64,000 nucleotides of DNA from Mesorhizobium amorphae (GTDB lineage Bacteria; Pseudomonadota; Alphaproteobacteria; Rhizobiales; Rhizobiaceae), in the NCBI GenBank assembly GCA_003240775.1, contig QFNI01000014.1, forward strand, positions 11,381 through 75,380. The letters are read 5' to 3'. Positions 1 through 7,658 of this stretch are shown in pieces (within the stretch, counting starts at the first letter, position 1; every line of letters begins with the position of its first letter). Both the position numbers and the translations under genes were made by a program. The notes below the pieces were generated by a model, which saw nothing but the letters and a program-made list of their open reading frames with translations, was not told where the DNA came from and searched no databases.

Positions 1-1794
1 AGGCTCTCGGTGGTGGGCGTCGAAGACGGCAGCCAGCCGATGCGCTCGGCCGAAACCGGCGCGGTGATCTCCTACAATGGCGAGGTGTTCAACTATCTCG
101 AACTGCGCCGGGGGATGGAAGCGCGCGGGCGCGTGTTCCGCACGGGCTCGGACACCGAAGTGGTGCTCGCGCTCTATGACGAGAAGGGGCCGGACTGCGT
201 TTCCGAATTGAACGGCGACTTCGCGTTTGCCATCTGGGACGAGCGCTGCGCGCGCATGATGCTGGCGCGCGACCGGATGGGGGTTCGCCCCCTTTTCATG
301 GCATGGCGCGACGAGACGCTGTTCTTCGCTTCCGAGCCGCAGGCGCTGCTGTTCGCGCCGGGAATGGAAGGCGCGCTCGACATCCACGCGCTCGACCAGA
401 TCTTCTCGTTCTGGGCGCCGCTCGGGGGACGCACCGCGTTTCGCAACATCTCGGAACTGCCGCCCGGCCACCTGATGCTGGCCGAAGGCGGCCGCGCGGT
501 GACGCGCGCCTATTGGCGGCTGGATTATCCCCCTGCGGGCGAGGAACGGCGCGACGACGAGCGGGTGCTGGCCGACGAGCTCCTGGCGCTGCTCGACGAT
601 GCGACCGCCATCCGCCTGCGCGCGGACGTGCCCGTGGGCTCCTACCTTTCGGGCGGGCTCGACTCCTCGGTGGTGGCGAGCTTGGCCGCGCGCCATGTTT
701 CCGACCGGCTCAAGACGTTTTCCGTTTCCTTCGACGACCCGGCCTACGACGAGAGCGCGTTCCAGGAGCGCATGAGCGCCTATCTCGGCACGGCCCATGC
801 GAGCGTCGCCTGGCGGGGGACGGACACCGCGCGCGTGTTCGCGGATGTGGTGGCCCATGCCGGCCAGCCGATCCTGCGCACCGCGCCAGCGCCCCTTTTC
901 GGGCTCGCGGCGCTGGTGCGCGACGAAGGCTTCAAGGTGGTGCTGACGGGCGAAGGCTCGGACGAGATCTTTGCGGGCTACGACCTCTTCGCCGAAGCGC
1001 GCGTGCGGCGCTTCGCGGGCCGGATGCCGGGGTCGACCATCCGCCCGCACCTCTTCCGCAAGCTCTATCCCTACCTGCCCGCGCTCAGGAACCAGCCGGC
1101 GGAAACGCTTGCCGCCTTCTTCGGCATCGAGGGCGGGGACGACCCGCTGTTCTCGCACCGCCCGCGCATGCGCAACACGGCGGCCGCCAAGCTTTTCTTC
1201 TCGGCAGAACTGCGCGCCGGGCTCGAAGGCTATGACGCGGCGGACGAGCTTGCTGCCTCGCTGCCTGCGGGGTTCGGCAGCTGGCACCCGCTCAACCAGG
1301 CGCAGTACCTCGAATCGACGCTGCTTCTGCCCGGCTACATCCTGTCGGCCCAGGGCGACCGCATGGCGCTGGGGCAAGGGGTGGAGACGCGCTTTCCGTT
1401 TCTCGACCACCGGCTGGTGGAATGGGCGGCGAGACTGGCGCCAGAGCACAAGCTCAAGGGCCTGTCGGGCAAGCACATCCTCAAGCGGGCAGCCGCCCGC
1501 ATCGTGCCGCCCGAGATATTGGCGCGGACCAAGCAGCCCTATCGCGCGCCCGAAAGTGCGGCCTTCCGCGAGGCCCCCGCCCTCGTCTCCGCCCATCTCG
1601 GGCCACACGCCATCGCGAATGCGGGGCTCTTCAACCCCCGGCCCGCCGCGCGCCTCGTCGAGAAGTGCATGGCGGGACAGGCCAGCGGCTTCCGCGACAA
1701 CGCGGCTTTCGTGGGCATGCTTTCCACGCAGATCTGGCTGGACCGCTTCGCGCGAAGCACCCCCGCCCAGCCGGTGCACGCCGCCGCTTCATGA
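1..1794 (+). CDS. Asparagine synthase-like amidotransferase (5' end outside window)
   Basis: Glutamine-dependent amidotransferase of the asparagine synthase B family. The frame is already open at base 1 (first residues RLSVVGVEDG), so the N-terminal Cys2 glutaminase start lies upstream of the window. Visible parts are the rest of the class II glutaminase domain (SYNGEVFNY, RTGSDTEVVL) and a synthetase domain with the ATP pyrophosphatase loop SYLSGGLDSS (about residue 214 of the visible part) and LTGEGSDEIFAGYD. About 597 residues are visible, so the whole protein is about 640-650, typical of the family. The stop overlaps a possible ATG of the next gene and ACP, acyl-ligase and NAD-synthetase-like genes follow. 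That context suggests amide formation on an acyl or sugar intermediate rather than free asparagine synthesis (inference). A second family member lies at 27999-29804. Confidence 0.88.
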   Translation, partial: RLSVVGVEDGSQPMRSAETGAVISYNGEVFNYLELRRGMEARGRVFRTGSDTEVVLALYDEKGPDCVSELNGDFAFAIWDERCARMMLARDRMGVRPLFMAWRDETLFFASEPQALLFAPGMEGALDIHALDQIFSFWAPLGGRTAFRNISELPPGHLMLAEGGRAVTRAYWRLDYPPAGEERRDDERVLADELLALLDDATAIRLRADVPVGSYLSGGLDSSVVASLAARHVSDRLKTFSVSFDDPAYDESAFQERMSAYLGTAHASVAWRGTDTARVFADVVAHAGQPILRTAPAPLFGLAALVRDEGFKVVLTGEGSDEIFAGYDLFAEARVRRFAGRMPGSTIRPHLFRKLYPYLPALRNQPAETLAAFFGIEGGDDPLFSHRPRMRNTAAAKLFFSAELRAGLEGYDAADELAASLPAGFGSWHPLNQAQYLESTLLLPGYILSAQGDRMALGQGVETRFPFLDHRLVEWAARLAPEHKLKGLSGKHILKRAAARIVPPEILARTKQPYRAPESAAFREAPALVSAHLGPHAIANAGLFNPRPAARLVEKCMAGQASGFRDNAAFVGMLSTQIWLDRFARSTPAQPVHAAAS

Positions 1795-1814
1795 ACGAGA
1801 CCAAGGAGGACGCC

Positions 1815-2108
1815 ATGTCCCAAACCCAAGCCAGTTCCGACAACGGGGCGAAGGCCGAGATCCGGGCCTTCATCGTCGAGAACTTCCTGTTCGGCGACGA
1901 GAACCATCCGCTCGACGAGACCACCTCGCTGATCGAGAACGACCTGATCGACTCCACCGGCATCCTGGAACTCGTGACCTTCCTGGAAGAGCGCTTCGGG
2001 GTGACGGTGGCGGATGCCGACATCGTGCCGGCGAACCTCGATTCCATCGCGCGCATCGCGAGCTATCTCGGTTCCAAGGGCGCCGCCGCCGTTTCGGCCG
2101 CGGCCTGA
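1815..2108 (+). CDS. Acyl carrier protein
   Basis: A 97-residue acidic protein with the phosphopantetheine attachment motif as IDSTGILE, serine at residue 47, preceded by an acidic helix and followed by the FLEERFGV helix typical of carrier proteins. Start chosen at ATG 1815 because a strong Shine-Dalgarno AAGGAGG lies 5 bases upstream (1803-1809). An in-frame ATG at 1791 would overlap the upstream stop by 4 bases and is the alternative. Lying between an amidotransferase and an AMP-forming ligase, it probably carries the acyl group activated by the downstream ligase. It is not in a fatty-acid synthesis context, so it is likely a dedicated carrier rather than the housekeeping AcpP. Confidence 0.85.
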   Translation: MSQTQASSDNGAKAEIRAFIVENFLFGDENHPLDETTSLIENDLIDSTGILELVTFLEERFGVTVADADIVPANLDSIARIASYLGSKGAAAVSAAA

Positions 2109-2121
2109 CCCATAGCCTCCG

Positions 2122-3660
2122 ATGCGCGTCGAGCAGTTCCTGAAGGATGCCGCCCGCCTCTGGCCCGAGCGCACGGCGCTGGTCAGCGGCGAGACGCGGC
2201 TGTCCTTCGAGGCGCTCGACGGGATGTCCGACCGGCTGGCAGCCGGCTTCGCGCGGCTGGGCCTCCGGCGGCACGACCGCGCTGTCGTGATGATGGACAA
2301 TGGCTGGGAAGCGGCGGTGTCGCTTTTCGCCGTGCTCAAGGCGGGCGGCACGGCCGTTCCCGTCAACCCCTCGGTCAAGGCCGAGCGGCTGGGCTTCATC
2401 CTGCGCAATTGCGAGCCGCGCCTGATGGTCTCGCAGGTGAAGCTCGCGCCGGTCGTGTTCCAGGCGGCGAACGCTTCCGCCGTCGAGCCGGCAGTCGTGA
2501 TCGCCGGCGCGCAGAGCGAGGGGCCGGGTTTCGTCTCGCTCGATGCTTGTCTGTCGGAAGAAGACAGCCCGCTCGGCACGGGCGGGGTGGGGATGGACCT
2601 CGCCTTCCTGATCTACACCTCGGGCTCCACGGGCGAGCCCAAGGGGGTGATGCTGTCGCACGGAAGCGCGGAAGCCGCCTGCACGGCCATCGCCGCCTAT
2701 CTCGGCACAGGCGGGGAGGACGTGGTGGGCTCGGTGCTGCCGTTCTCGTTCGGCTACGGGCTGTTCCAGCTTCTGATGAGCGTTCGCGCGGGCGGTAGGC
2801 TGGTGGTGGAGCGCTCGTTTGCGTTCCCTGTGGCCGTGCTCGACGTGTTCCGCGCGGAAAAAGTGAGCGTGTTCCCGCTCGTGCCAACGATCGCCGCGAT
2901 GGTTCTGCGCATGGACGAGGGCGTGAGCGCCCTGCCTGGCCTGCGCGTGATCACCACGGCCGCCGCCGCCATGCCGCCCGAGCGCTTCGCAGCGCTTCAG
3001 GCGCGGTTTCCCCAGGCGCGCATCTTTTCCATGTATGGCCAGACCGAGTGCCTGCGCTCGGCCTACCTGCCGCCCGAGGAGCTGGGCGCGCGGCCGGGTT
3101 CGGTGGGCGTGGCCATTCCCGGCACCGAGCTTCTGGTGCTCGACGAGGACGGCGCGGAGGCTGCCCCCGGCGCGACTGGCGAGCTCGCCGTGCGCTCGCC
3201 GCACCTGATGGAAGGCTATTGGGGGGATGCCGAGGCTTCGGCCCGCGCGCTGGAGCCCCTGCCCGCGCGGCCTTGGGAGAGGGTCCTGCGCACGGGCGAC
3301 CTGTTCCGCCGCGACGGGGACGGCTTCTTCTATTTCGTGGCGCGCAAGGACGATGTGATCAAGTCGCGCGGCGAGAAGGTGCCGCCCGCAGCCGTCGAGG
3401 CGGTGCTGCTCGCCTGCCCCGGCGTGAGCGAGGCGCTGGTGTTCGGGCTCGACGACCCCGTGCTCGGGCAGTCCGTGCAGGCGGTGGTGGTGCGGGCCGA
3501 CCCCAATCTGGAAGAGCGCGCGGTGCTGCGCTTCTGCGCGGCGCGGCTCGAGGATTTCATGGTGCCCAAGGCGGTGCGCTTCGCAGCGACCCTGCCGAGC
3601 ACGGACACAGGCAAGGCGAGCCGCCGCGTGGCGGCCGACGAAATGAGGATCAGCGCATGA
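2122..3660 (+). CDS. AMP-forming acyl-CoA/acyl-ACP ligase
   Basis: A 512-residue member of the ANL adenylate-forming superfamily. The AMP-binding P-loop YTSGSTGEPKGVMLSH starts near residue 165. Further core motifs are MYGQTE, the RTGDLFRRDGDGF hinge region and a C-terminal lysine in TGKASRR (about residue 500), the usual acyl-adenylate catalytic lysine. It activates a carboxylic acid as acyl-AMP and passes it to a thiol. Starting 13 bases after the ACP gene, it most plausibly loads that ACP (inference). The stop overlaps the next start as ATGA, suggesting translational coupling. The acid used cannot be read from sequence. Confidence 0.87.
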   Translation: MRVEQFLKDAARLWPERTALVSGETRLSFEALDGMSDRLAAGFARLGLRRHDRAVVMMDNGWEAAVSLFAVLKAGGTAVPVNPSVKAERLGFILRNCEPRLMVSQVKLAPVVFQAANASAVEPAVVIAGAQSEGPGFVSLDACLSEEDSPLGTGGVGMDLAFLIYTSGSTGEPKGVMLSHGSAEAACTAIAAYLGTGGEDVVGSVLPFSFGYGLFQLLMSVRAGGRLVVERSFAFPVAVLDVFRAEKVSVFPLVPTIAAMVLRMDEGVSALPGLRVITTAAAAMPPERFAALQARFPQARIFSMYGQTECLRSAYLPPEELGARPGSVGVAIPGTELLVLDEDGAEAAPGATGELAVRSPHLMEGYWGDAEASARALEPLPARPWERVLRTGDLFRRDGDGFFYFVARKDDVIKSRGEKVPPAAVEAVLLACPGVSEALVFGLDDPVLGQSVQAVVVRADPNLEERAVLRFCAARLEDFMVPKAVRFAATLPSTDTGKASRRVAADEMRISA

Positions 3661-4634
3661 ACGTCGCGGTGAAGGTGGAGGCCAGCCCGCTCGCGCTGGA
3701 CGTGGGCGCGGAGGTGGAGCGCATCGCAAGCGCCCTGCGGAGCCAGGTGCGGTCCTTGCGCAAGCGCGGGCTGGTGCTGGGGATTTCGGGCGGCATCGAT
3801 TCGGCCGTCTGCGCGGGGCTCGCCGCGCGTGCGCTCGGGCCCCAGAACGTGTTTGCCGTGTTCATGCCCGAAAACGATTCCGACCCCGAGAGCCTGGCGC
3901 TCGGGCGGCAGGTGGCGGAAGCCTTCGGCATCGCGGCGGAGGTCGAGGATATCGGGCCGGCGCTCGAAGCCATGGGCTGCTACCGGCGGCGCGATGCCGC
4001 GATCCGCGAGGTGGTGCCGGAGTTCGGGCCGGGCTGGGCCTCCAAGATCACCTTCGCCAACGCGCTGACCACGGGCGGCTACAACATCTCCTCGCTCGTG
4101 GTGCAGGCGCCCGATGGGGCGATCACCAAGCACCGCCTGCCCGCTTCGGCCTATCTCGCCATCGTGGCGGCCACCAACATGAAGCAGCGCACGCGCAAGC
4201 AGACCGAGTATTTCCACGCCGACCGGCTGAACCATGCGGTGATCGGTACGCCCAACCGGCTGGAATACGACCAGGGCTTCTTCGTGAAGAACGGCGACGG
4301 CGCAGCCGATGTGAAGCCGATCGCCCATCTCTACAAGAGCCAGGTCTACGCGCTGGCCGAACATCTCGGCGTGCCCGAGGGCGTGCGCAGGCGTGCTCCT
4401 ACCACCGACACCTATTCGCTCGCCCAGACGCAGGAGGAGTTCTACTTCGCCCTGCCCTACCACCAGATGGACCTGTGCCTGCACGGGCTGAACACCGGCA
4501 GAACGGCCGCCGAGACAGGCGCGAGTGCCGGGCTCGAAGAGGCCCAGGTGGAGGCCGTGTGGCGCGACATCGAGGCCAAGCGCAAGGTCGCGCGCTACCT
4601 GCACCATCAGCCGATGCTGGTGGAAGAGGTCTGA
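3657..4634 (+). CDS. NAD-synthetase-like ATP pyrophosphatase
   Basis: A 325-residue protein related to ammonia-dependent NAD synthetase (NadE family). It has the PP-loop GISGGIDSAV near residue 44, then IGTPNRLEYDQGFF, KNGDGAADVKPIAHLYK and RRAPTTDTYS, matching NadE landmarks. No glutaminase or nitrilase domain is present. It begins on the ATGA overlap with the acyl ligase. Its place in a cassette with an AsnB-like enzyme, an ACP and a ligase suggests a specialised role, amidating an acid by adenylation, rather than being the cell's main NAD synthetase; that is inference. Ordinary NadE remains possible. Confidence 0.8.
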   Translation: MNVAVKVEASPLALDVGAEVERIASALRSQVRSLRKRGLVLGISGGIDSAVCAGLAARALGPQNVFAVFMPENDSDPESLALGRQVAEAFGIAAEVEDIGPALEAMGCYRRRDAAIREVVPEFGPGWASKITFANALTTGGYNISSLVVQAPDGAITKHRLPASAYLAIVAATNMKQRTRKQTEYFHADRLNHAVIGTPNRLEYDQGFFVKNGDGAADVKPIAHLYKSQVYALAEHLGVPEGVRRRAPTTDTYSLAQTQEEFYFALPYHQMDLCLHGLNTGRTAAETGASAGLEEAQVEAVWRDIEAKRKVARYLHHQPMLVEEV

Positions 4635-4640
4635 GGGCCC

Positions 4641-5159
4641 TCACATCGCGCGCAGGCGGCGGAGGATCGCGTCCACCACCTTGCGGGTCGGGCCTTTCAC
4701 GCTGACGCGGATCGCGTTCTCGTCGGGGCCGGGCGGCTCCAGCGCCGCGAACTGGCTGTCGAGCAGGGCCGGCGGCATGAAGTGGTTCCGGCGATGGGCG
4801 ATGCGCTCGCGGATGAGTGCCGGGCTGCCTTCCAGGAGAACGAACAGCACGGGTTCGCCGGCTGCCCGCTCGATGCGGGTGCGGTAGGCGCGCTTGAGCG
4901 CCGAGCAGCCCATGACGACGCGGCCGGGCTCGTCGCGCATGATGTGTCCGATGCGGTCGAGCCAGGGCGCGCGGTCGGCGTCGTCGAGCGGTTCGCCGCG
5001 GCTCATCTTGGCGATGTTGGCTTCGGGGTGGAATGCGTCGCCGTCGAGGAAGACGGCGCCGAGCTTGGGCGCCAGCGCCTCGCCGACCGAGGTCTTGCCG
5101 GCGCCCGAGACGCCCATCAGGACGAGCAGGCGCGGCGGCGTGGAAGTCGTCTGGTCCAT
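4641..5159 (-). CDS. gntK: Gluconokinase
   Basis: A 172-residue GntK-type carbohydrate kinase that phosphorylates gluconate to 6-phosphogluconate with ATP. Walker A is GVSGAGKTS at residues 16-24. Family features DGDAFHPEANIAKM, PWLDRI, CSALKRAYR and RRNHFMP are all present. ATG 5159 (MDQTTSTPP) gives the normal family length; longer in-frame starts add a non-conserved arginine-rich leader. It ends 6 bases from the convergent NAD-synthetase-like gene. No gluconate transporter is adjacent. Confidence 0.92.
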   Translation of the reverse strand: MDQTTSTPPRLLVLMGVSGAGKTSVGEALAPKLGAVFLDGDAFHPEANIAKMSRGEPLDDADRAPWLDRIGHIMRDEPGRVVMGCSALKRAYRTRIERAAGEPVLFVLLEGSPALIRERIAHRRNHFMPPALLDSQFAALEPPGPDENAIRVSVKGPTRKVVDAILRRLRAM

Positions 5160-5263
5160 CGGCGAATCCCCATCCTTTCCGCGGCATAGCGCCTCCCGCC
5201 CCTTGACGGGAGGCCGGTCTTGCAAACTTCTGGCGAGACCACCCGCACGCGGCAAGGAGCCTG

Positions 5264-5959
5264 ATGACAAGCTATTGCGGAACGCCGCCCGTGCCCATCG
5301 AGATATGGAGCCGGTGGAACTTCGACCCGTTCCTCCTGGGCGGTCTGGCGCTGTGGCTGGTGGCAGTGCGCGCGGCCGACCGGCCGCGGCTCGCGCTGAT
5401 GGCGTGGGGGGTGCTGGCGGTGCTGTTCGTGTCGCCGCTCTGCGCCTTGTCGGTGTCGCTTTTCTCGGCGCGCACGCTGCACCACCTGATCCTGGTGGGA
5501 GCGGCTGCGCCCTTGCTGGCGCTGGCCTTTCCGCGGGGGCCGCGGCTCGGGGCCGTTTTGCCGCTCGTTCTTTTCGCCGCGACGCTCTGGGCTTGGCACC
5601 TGCCCGCGCTGTATGAGGCGAGCCAGGCGGGCACGGCGAGCTATTGGGCGATGCAGGCGAGCCTGCTTGCGACGGCCACGCTGTTTTGGCAGGGCGCGCT
5701 GCGCCAGCCGCCGATCCCGGCCATCGCGACGCTCGTTGCGGCCACCGCGCAGATGGGCCTGCTCGGCGCCGTTCTCACCTTCGCGCGCGAGCCGCTCTAT
5801 CCCTGGCACGAGAGCACCACGCTCGCCTGGGGGATGACGCAGCTTGCCGACCAGCAGCTCGGCGGGCTCGTGATGTGGGCGCCGGGCATGCTGCCTTTCG
5901 CGGCCTGCGTGCTCTGGGTGGCCGCGCGGATCAAGCGCCAGGGCCTCGCCTCCGCATGA
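5264..5959 (+). CDS. ctaG: Cytochrome c oxidase assembly factor CtaG (Caa3_CtaG type)
   Basis: A 231-residue polytopic membrane protein resembling the caa3-type CtaG family (a different fold from the CuB chaperone Cox11). It has about six to seven hydrophobic segments and conserved family features: SLFSARTLHH, LWAWHLPALYEAS and TLAWGMTQLADQQLGG with histidines near membrane faces. Start ATG 5264 has AAGGAG four bases upstream (5254-5259). The stop overlaps the next ATG (ATGA). It opens a run of genes leading to an oxidase operon, so a role in oxidase metallation or assembly is the natural reading. Confidence 0.85.
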   Translation: MTSYCGTPPVPIEIWSRWNFDPFLLGGLALWLVAVRAADRPRLALMAWGVLAVLFVSPLCALSVSLFSARTLHHLILVGAAAPLLALAFPRGPRLGAVLPLVLFAATLWAWHLPALYEASQAGTASYWAMQASLLATATLFWQGALRQPPIPAIATLVAATAQMGLLGAVLTFAREPLYPWHESTTLAWGMTQLADQQLGGLVMWAPGMLPFAACVLWVAARIKRQGLASA

Positions 5960-6447
5960 TCACGCTTTTCAAGTTTCTCCATATCGGAGCGCTTCTGGTG
6001 TGGTGCGCGGGCCTGCTCGGCCTGCCGCTGCTGCTCGCCAAGCACCGGCCCGAGGAGTTGCAGCTCGACTATGCGCGGCTGCGCTTCGTGACCCATTATT
6101 CCTATGTGCGGATCGTGACGCCGGCGGCCGTGCTCGCCATCGCCTTCGGCACGGTGCTGATCTTCCTGCGCGGGGTGTTCGTGCCCTGGCTCTTCGTGAA
6201 GCTCGTCGCCGTCGGCGGGCTCGTCGCCATCCACGCCTATATTGGCCACATCACGCTTCTGATGGGCGAGCGGGTGGGCAAGTACCAGCCGCCGGGGGGC
6301 CGGTTCCTGGTCGGGCTCTCGCTCCTCGCCCTTCTGGTCATTCTCGTTCTGGTGCTGGGCAAGCCCATCATCGCAGCCGAGCTTCTGCCGTCATGGCTGC
6401 TCGAGCCGCAGGATCAGCCCTTGCCGGTGCCGGAGACGCCGATTTGA
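5956..6447 (+). CDS. CopD / HemJ-like integral membrane protein
   Basis: A 163-residue protein with four hydrophobic segments and the pattern KFLHIGALLVWCAGLLGLP near the N terminus and LVAIHAYIGH in the third segment. These histidine positions recall the CopD family and the related HemJ-type heme-pathway proteins. Translation starts inside the ctaG stop (ATGA), so the two are probably co-translated. A role in copper or heme supply to the adjacent oxidase is inferred from context. Its last 34 bases overlap the convergent DUF2231 gene. Confidence 0.75.
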   Translation: MITLFKFLHIGALLVWCAGLLGLPLLLAKHRPEELQLDYARLRFVTHYSYVRIVTPAAVLAIAFGTVLIFLRGVFVPWLFVKLVAVGGLVAIHAYIGHITLLMGERVGKYQPPGGRFLVGLSLLALLVILVLVLGKPIIAAELLPSWLLEPQDQPLPVPETPI

Positions 6448-6938
6448 TAGTCGAACACCAGCTTGCCGCCGTGCCAACCGGTGAAGCCCGTGAAGGCCGT
6501 GGCGAAGGCCGAAAGCAGGATGCCCCAGGGCAGCACGGCATGCTCGAAGCCCGCCGTCCAGCGGTAGCCCCAGTTGGCACCGAGGATGGACAGCAGCATC
6601 ACGGCGATCACGAAATGCGTCCAGCTCGCAGCGCGTGCGCGGATGCCGGGCACGAGAAGCAGCTCGACCGTGCCCGAGAAGCCGGCGCCCAGGCCGAACA
6701 GGAACGCCATGCCGCTCGCCCAAAGGGCAGCGCGCGCCCAAAACACGTCGCCCGTCCACCAGAAGAAGACGTCGGCCCCGAGCGTGCAGAATGTGAGCGC
6801 CACCGGAAACGCCACCAGCATCGCATGGATGGGATGGCCGGCGATGGCGATCTTGGATTCGGTGCGGTGGAACTGGGGAGAGGAACTGATCGGATCGACC
6901 AGTCTGGCCTCGGTGTCTTGCTGCGCGGCGTCTGTCAT
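6414..6938 (-). CDS. DUF2231 membrane protein
   Basis: A 174-residue protein with four hydrophobic segments; the block IAIAGHPIHAMLVAFPVALT is the DUF2231 signature. Function of the family is unknown, though it often lies near respiratory or heme-related genes. Start ATG 6938 lies only 9 bases from the divergent oxidase subunit II gene, so the two promoters must overlap each other or the coding starts. The 3' end overlaps the CopD-like gene antisense by 34 bases. Confidence 0.85.
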   Translation of the reverse strand: MTDAAQQDTEARLVDPISSSPQFHRTESKIAIAGHPIHAMLVAFPVALTFCTLGADVFFWWTGDVFWARAALWASGMAFLFGLGAGFSGTVELLLVPGIRARAASWTHFVIAVMLLSILGANWGYRWTAGFEHAVLPWGILLSAFATAFTGFTGWHGGKLVFDYQIGVSGTGKG

Positions 6939-6943
6939 GCCCC

Positions 6944-6949
6944 TATAAT
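6944..6949 (+). promoter_or_regulatory. TATAAT box overlapping the first ATG of oxidase subunit II
   Basis: A perfect TATAAT hexamer whose last two bases are the first two of the ATG at 6948. No good -35 is seen at standard spacing (the nearest TTG-containing hexamer, 6918-6923, is 20 bases away). If it is used, transcription would start near 6956 and the ATG at 6963 would be the true start on a nearly leaderless mRNA. It may equally be chance. Confidence 0.35.
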
Positions 6950-7658
6950 GCGCAGGGCCTGGATGGTTGCGCCAGCCCTGTTCGCAACTGCGTGCGCGGG
7001 GCCTTATTCGACGCTCGAGCCCGGCGGGCCGTCCGCCGGGGGCGTGGCGGTGCTGTGGTGGGTGATGCTGGCGGGTGCCGGCGGCATCTGCGCGCTCGTG
7101 GCCGTGCTCCTGGTGATGGCGTTTCTGCGTGAAGGCGACGGGCGGCCGGGCTCGGCCAAGCTGTGGCTGGGCGCGATGGGCGTGGGCTTCTCGTCGGCCG
7201 TGTTGGCACCTCTCCTGGTCTATGCCTTCGTGGTGGGCGAGCGCACGCTGCCCACACCCGCACCCGGCACGGTGACTGTTGAGGCCGAAGGGCGGCAGTG
7301 GGCGTGGCGCTTCCGCCAGCCGGACGCGGGCGGCGGCACGATCCAGACGGAGCGCGCGCTGCATATCCCGGCAGGCGTGCCGGTGGACGTGCACATCACC
7401 ACCATCGACGTGATCCATTCCTTCTGGGTGCCGCAGCTCGCGGGCAAGATGGACGCCATTCCCGGCCGCACCAACGTGCTGCGCATCGAGGCATCGAGCC
7501 CCGGCACCTACCAGGGCGTCTGCGCGGAGTTCTGCGGCATCGGCCACACCGACAACCGCTTCGAGGTGGTGGCGCATGACGCCGCTTCCTGGGCGGCGTT
7601 CCAGGCGGGCGCGCTCGCCCCCTCCCTGCCCCAGACCGTGCCGGGAGCCGCACAGTGA
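6948..7658 (+). CDS. coxB: Cytochrome c oxidase subunit II, variant CuA site
   Basis: A 236-residue subunit II. It has a lipoprotein-like signal (LFATAC, cysteine near residue 16), two membrane helices, the aromatic electron-entry motif GRQWAWRF, and a C-terminal cupredoxin domain. CuA ligands seen are His157 (IHSFWVPQ), Cys192, Glu194, Cys196 and His200 in CAEFCGIGH. The methionine expected three residues after the last histidine is Asn203 (HTDN), so one standard CuA ligand is missing. No fused cytochrome c domain. ATG 6948 is used here; ATG 6963 is equally possible because a TATAAT overlaps the first ATG. The stop overlaps the next gene (GTGA). Confidence 0.88.
   Translation: MRRAWMVAPALFATACAGPYSTLEPGGPSAGGVAVLWWVMLAGAGGICALVAVLLVMAFLREGDGRPGSAKLWLGAMGVGFSSAVLAPLLVYAFVVGERTLPTPAPGTVTVEAEGRQWAWRFRQPDAGGGTIQTERALHIPAGVPVDVHITTIDVIHSFWVPQLAGKMDAIPGRTNVLRIEASSPGTYQGVCAEFCGIGHTDNRFEVVAHDAASWAAFQAGALAPSLPQTVPGAAQ

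Noticed and set aside
1870..3729. Long minus-strand open frame (619 codons) across the ACP and acyl ligase genes
   Set aside because: Antisense shadow of GC-rich genes: arginine- and histidine-rich, no domain, while the plus strand encodes clear families.
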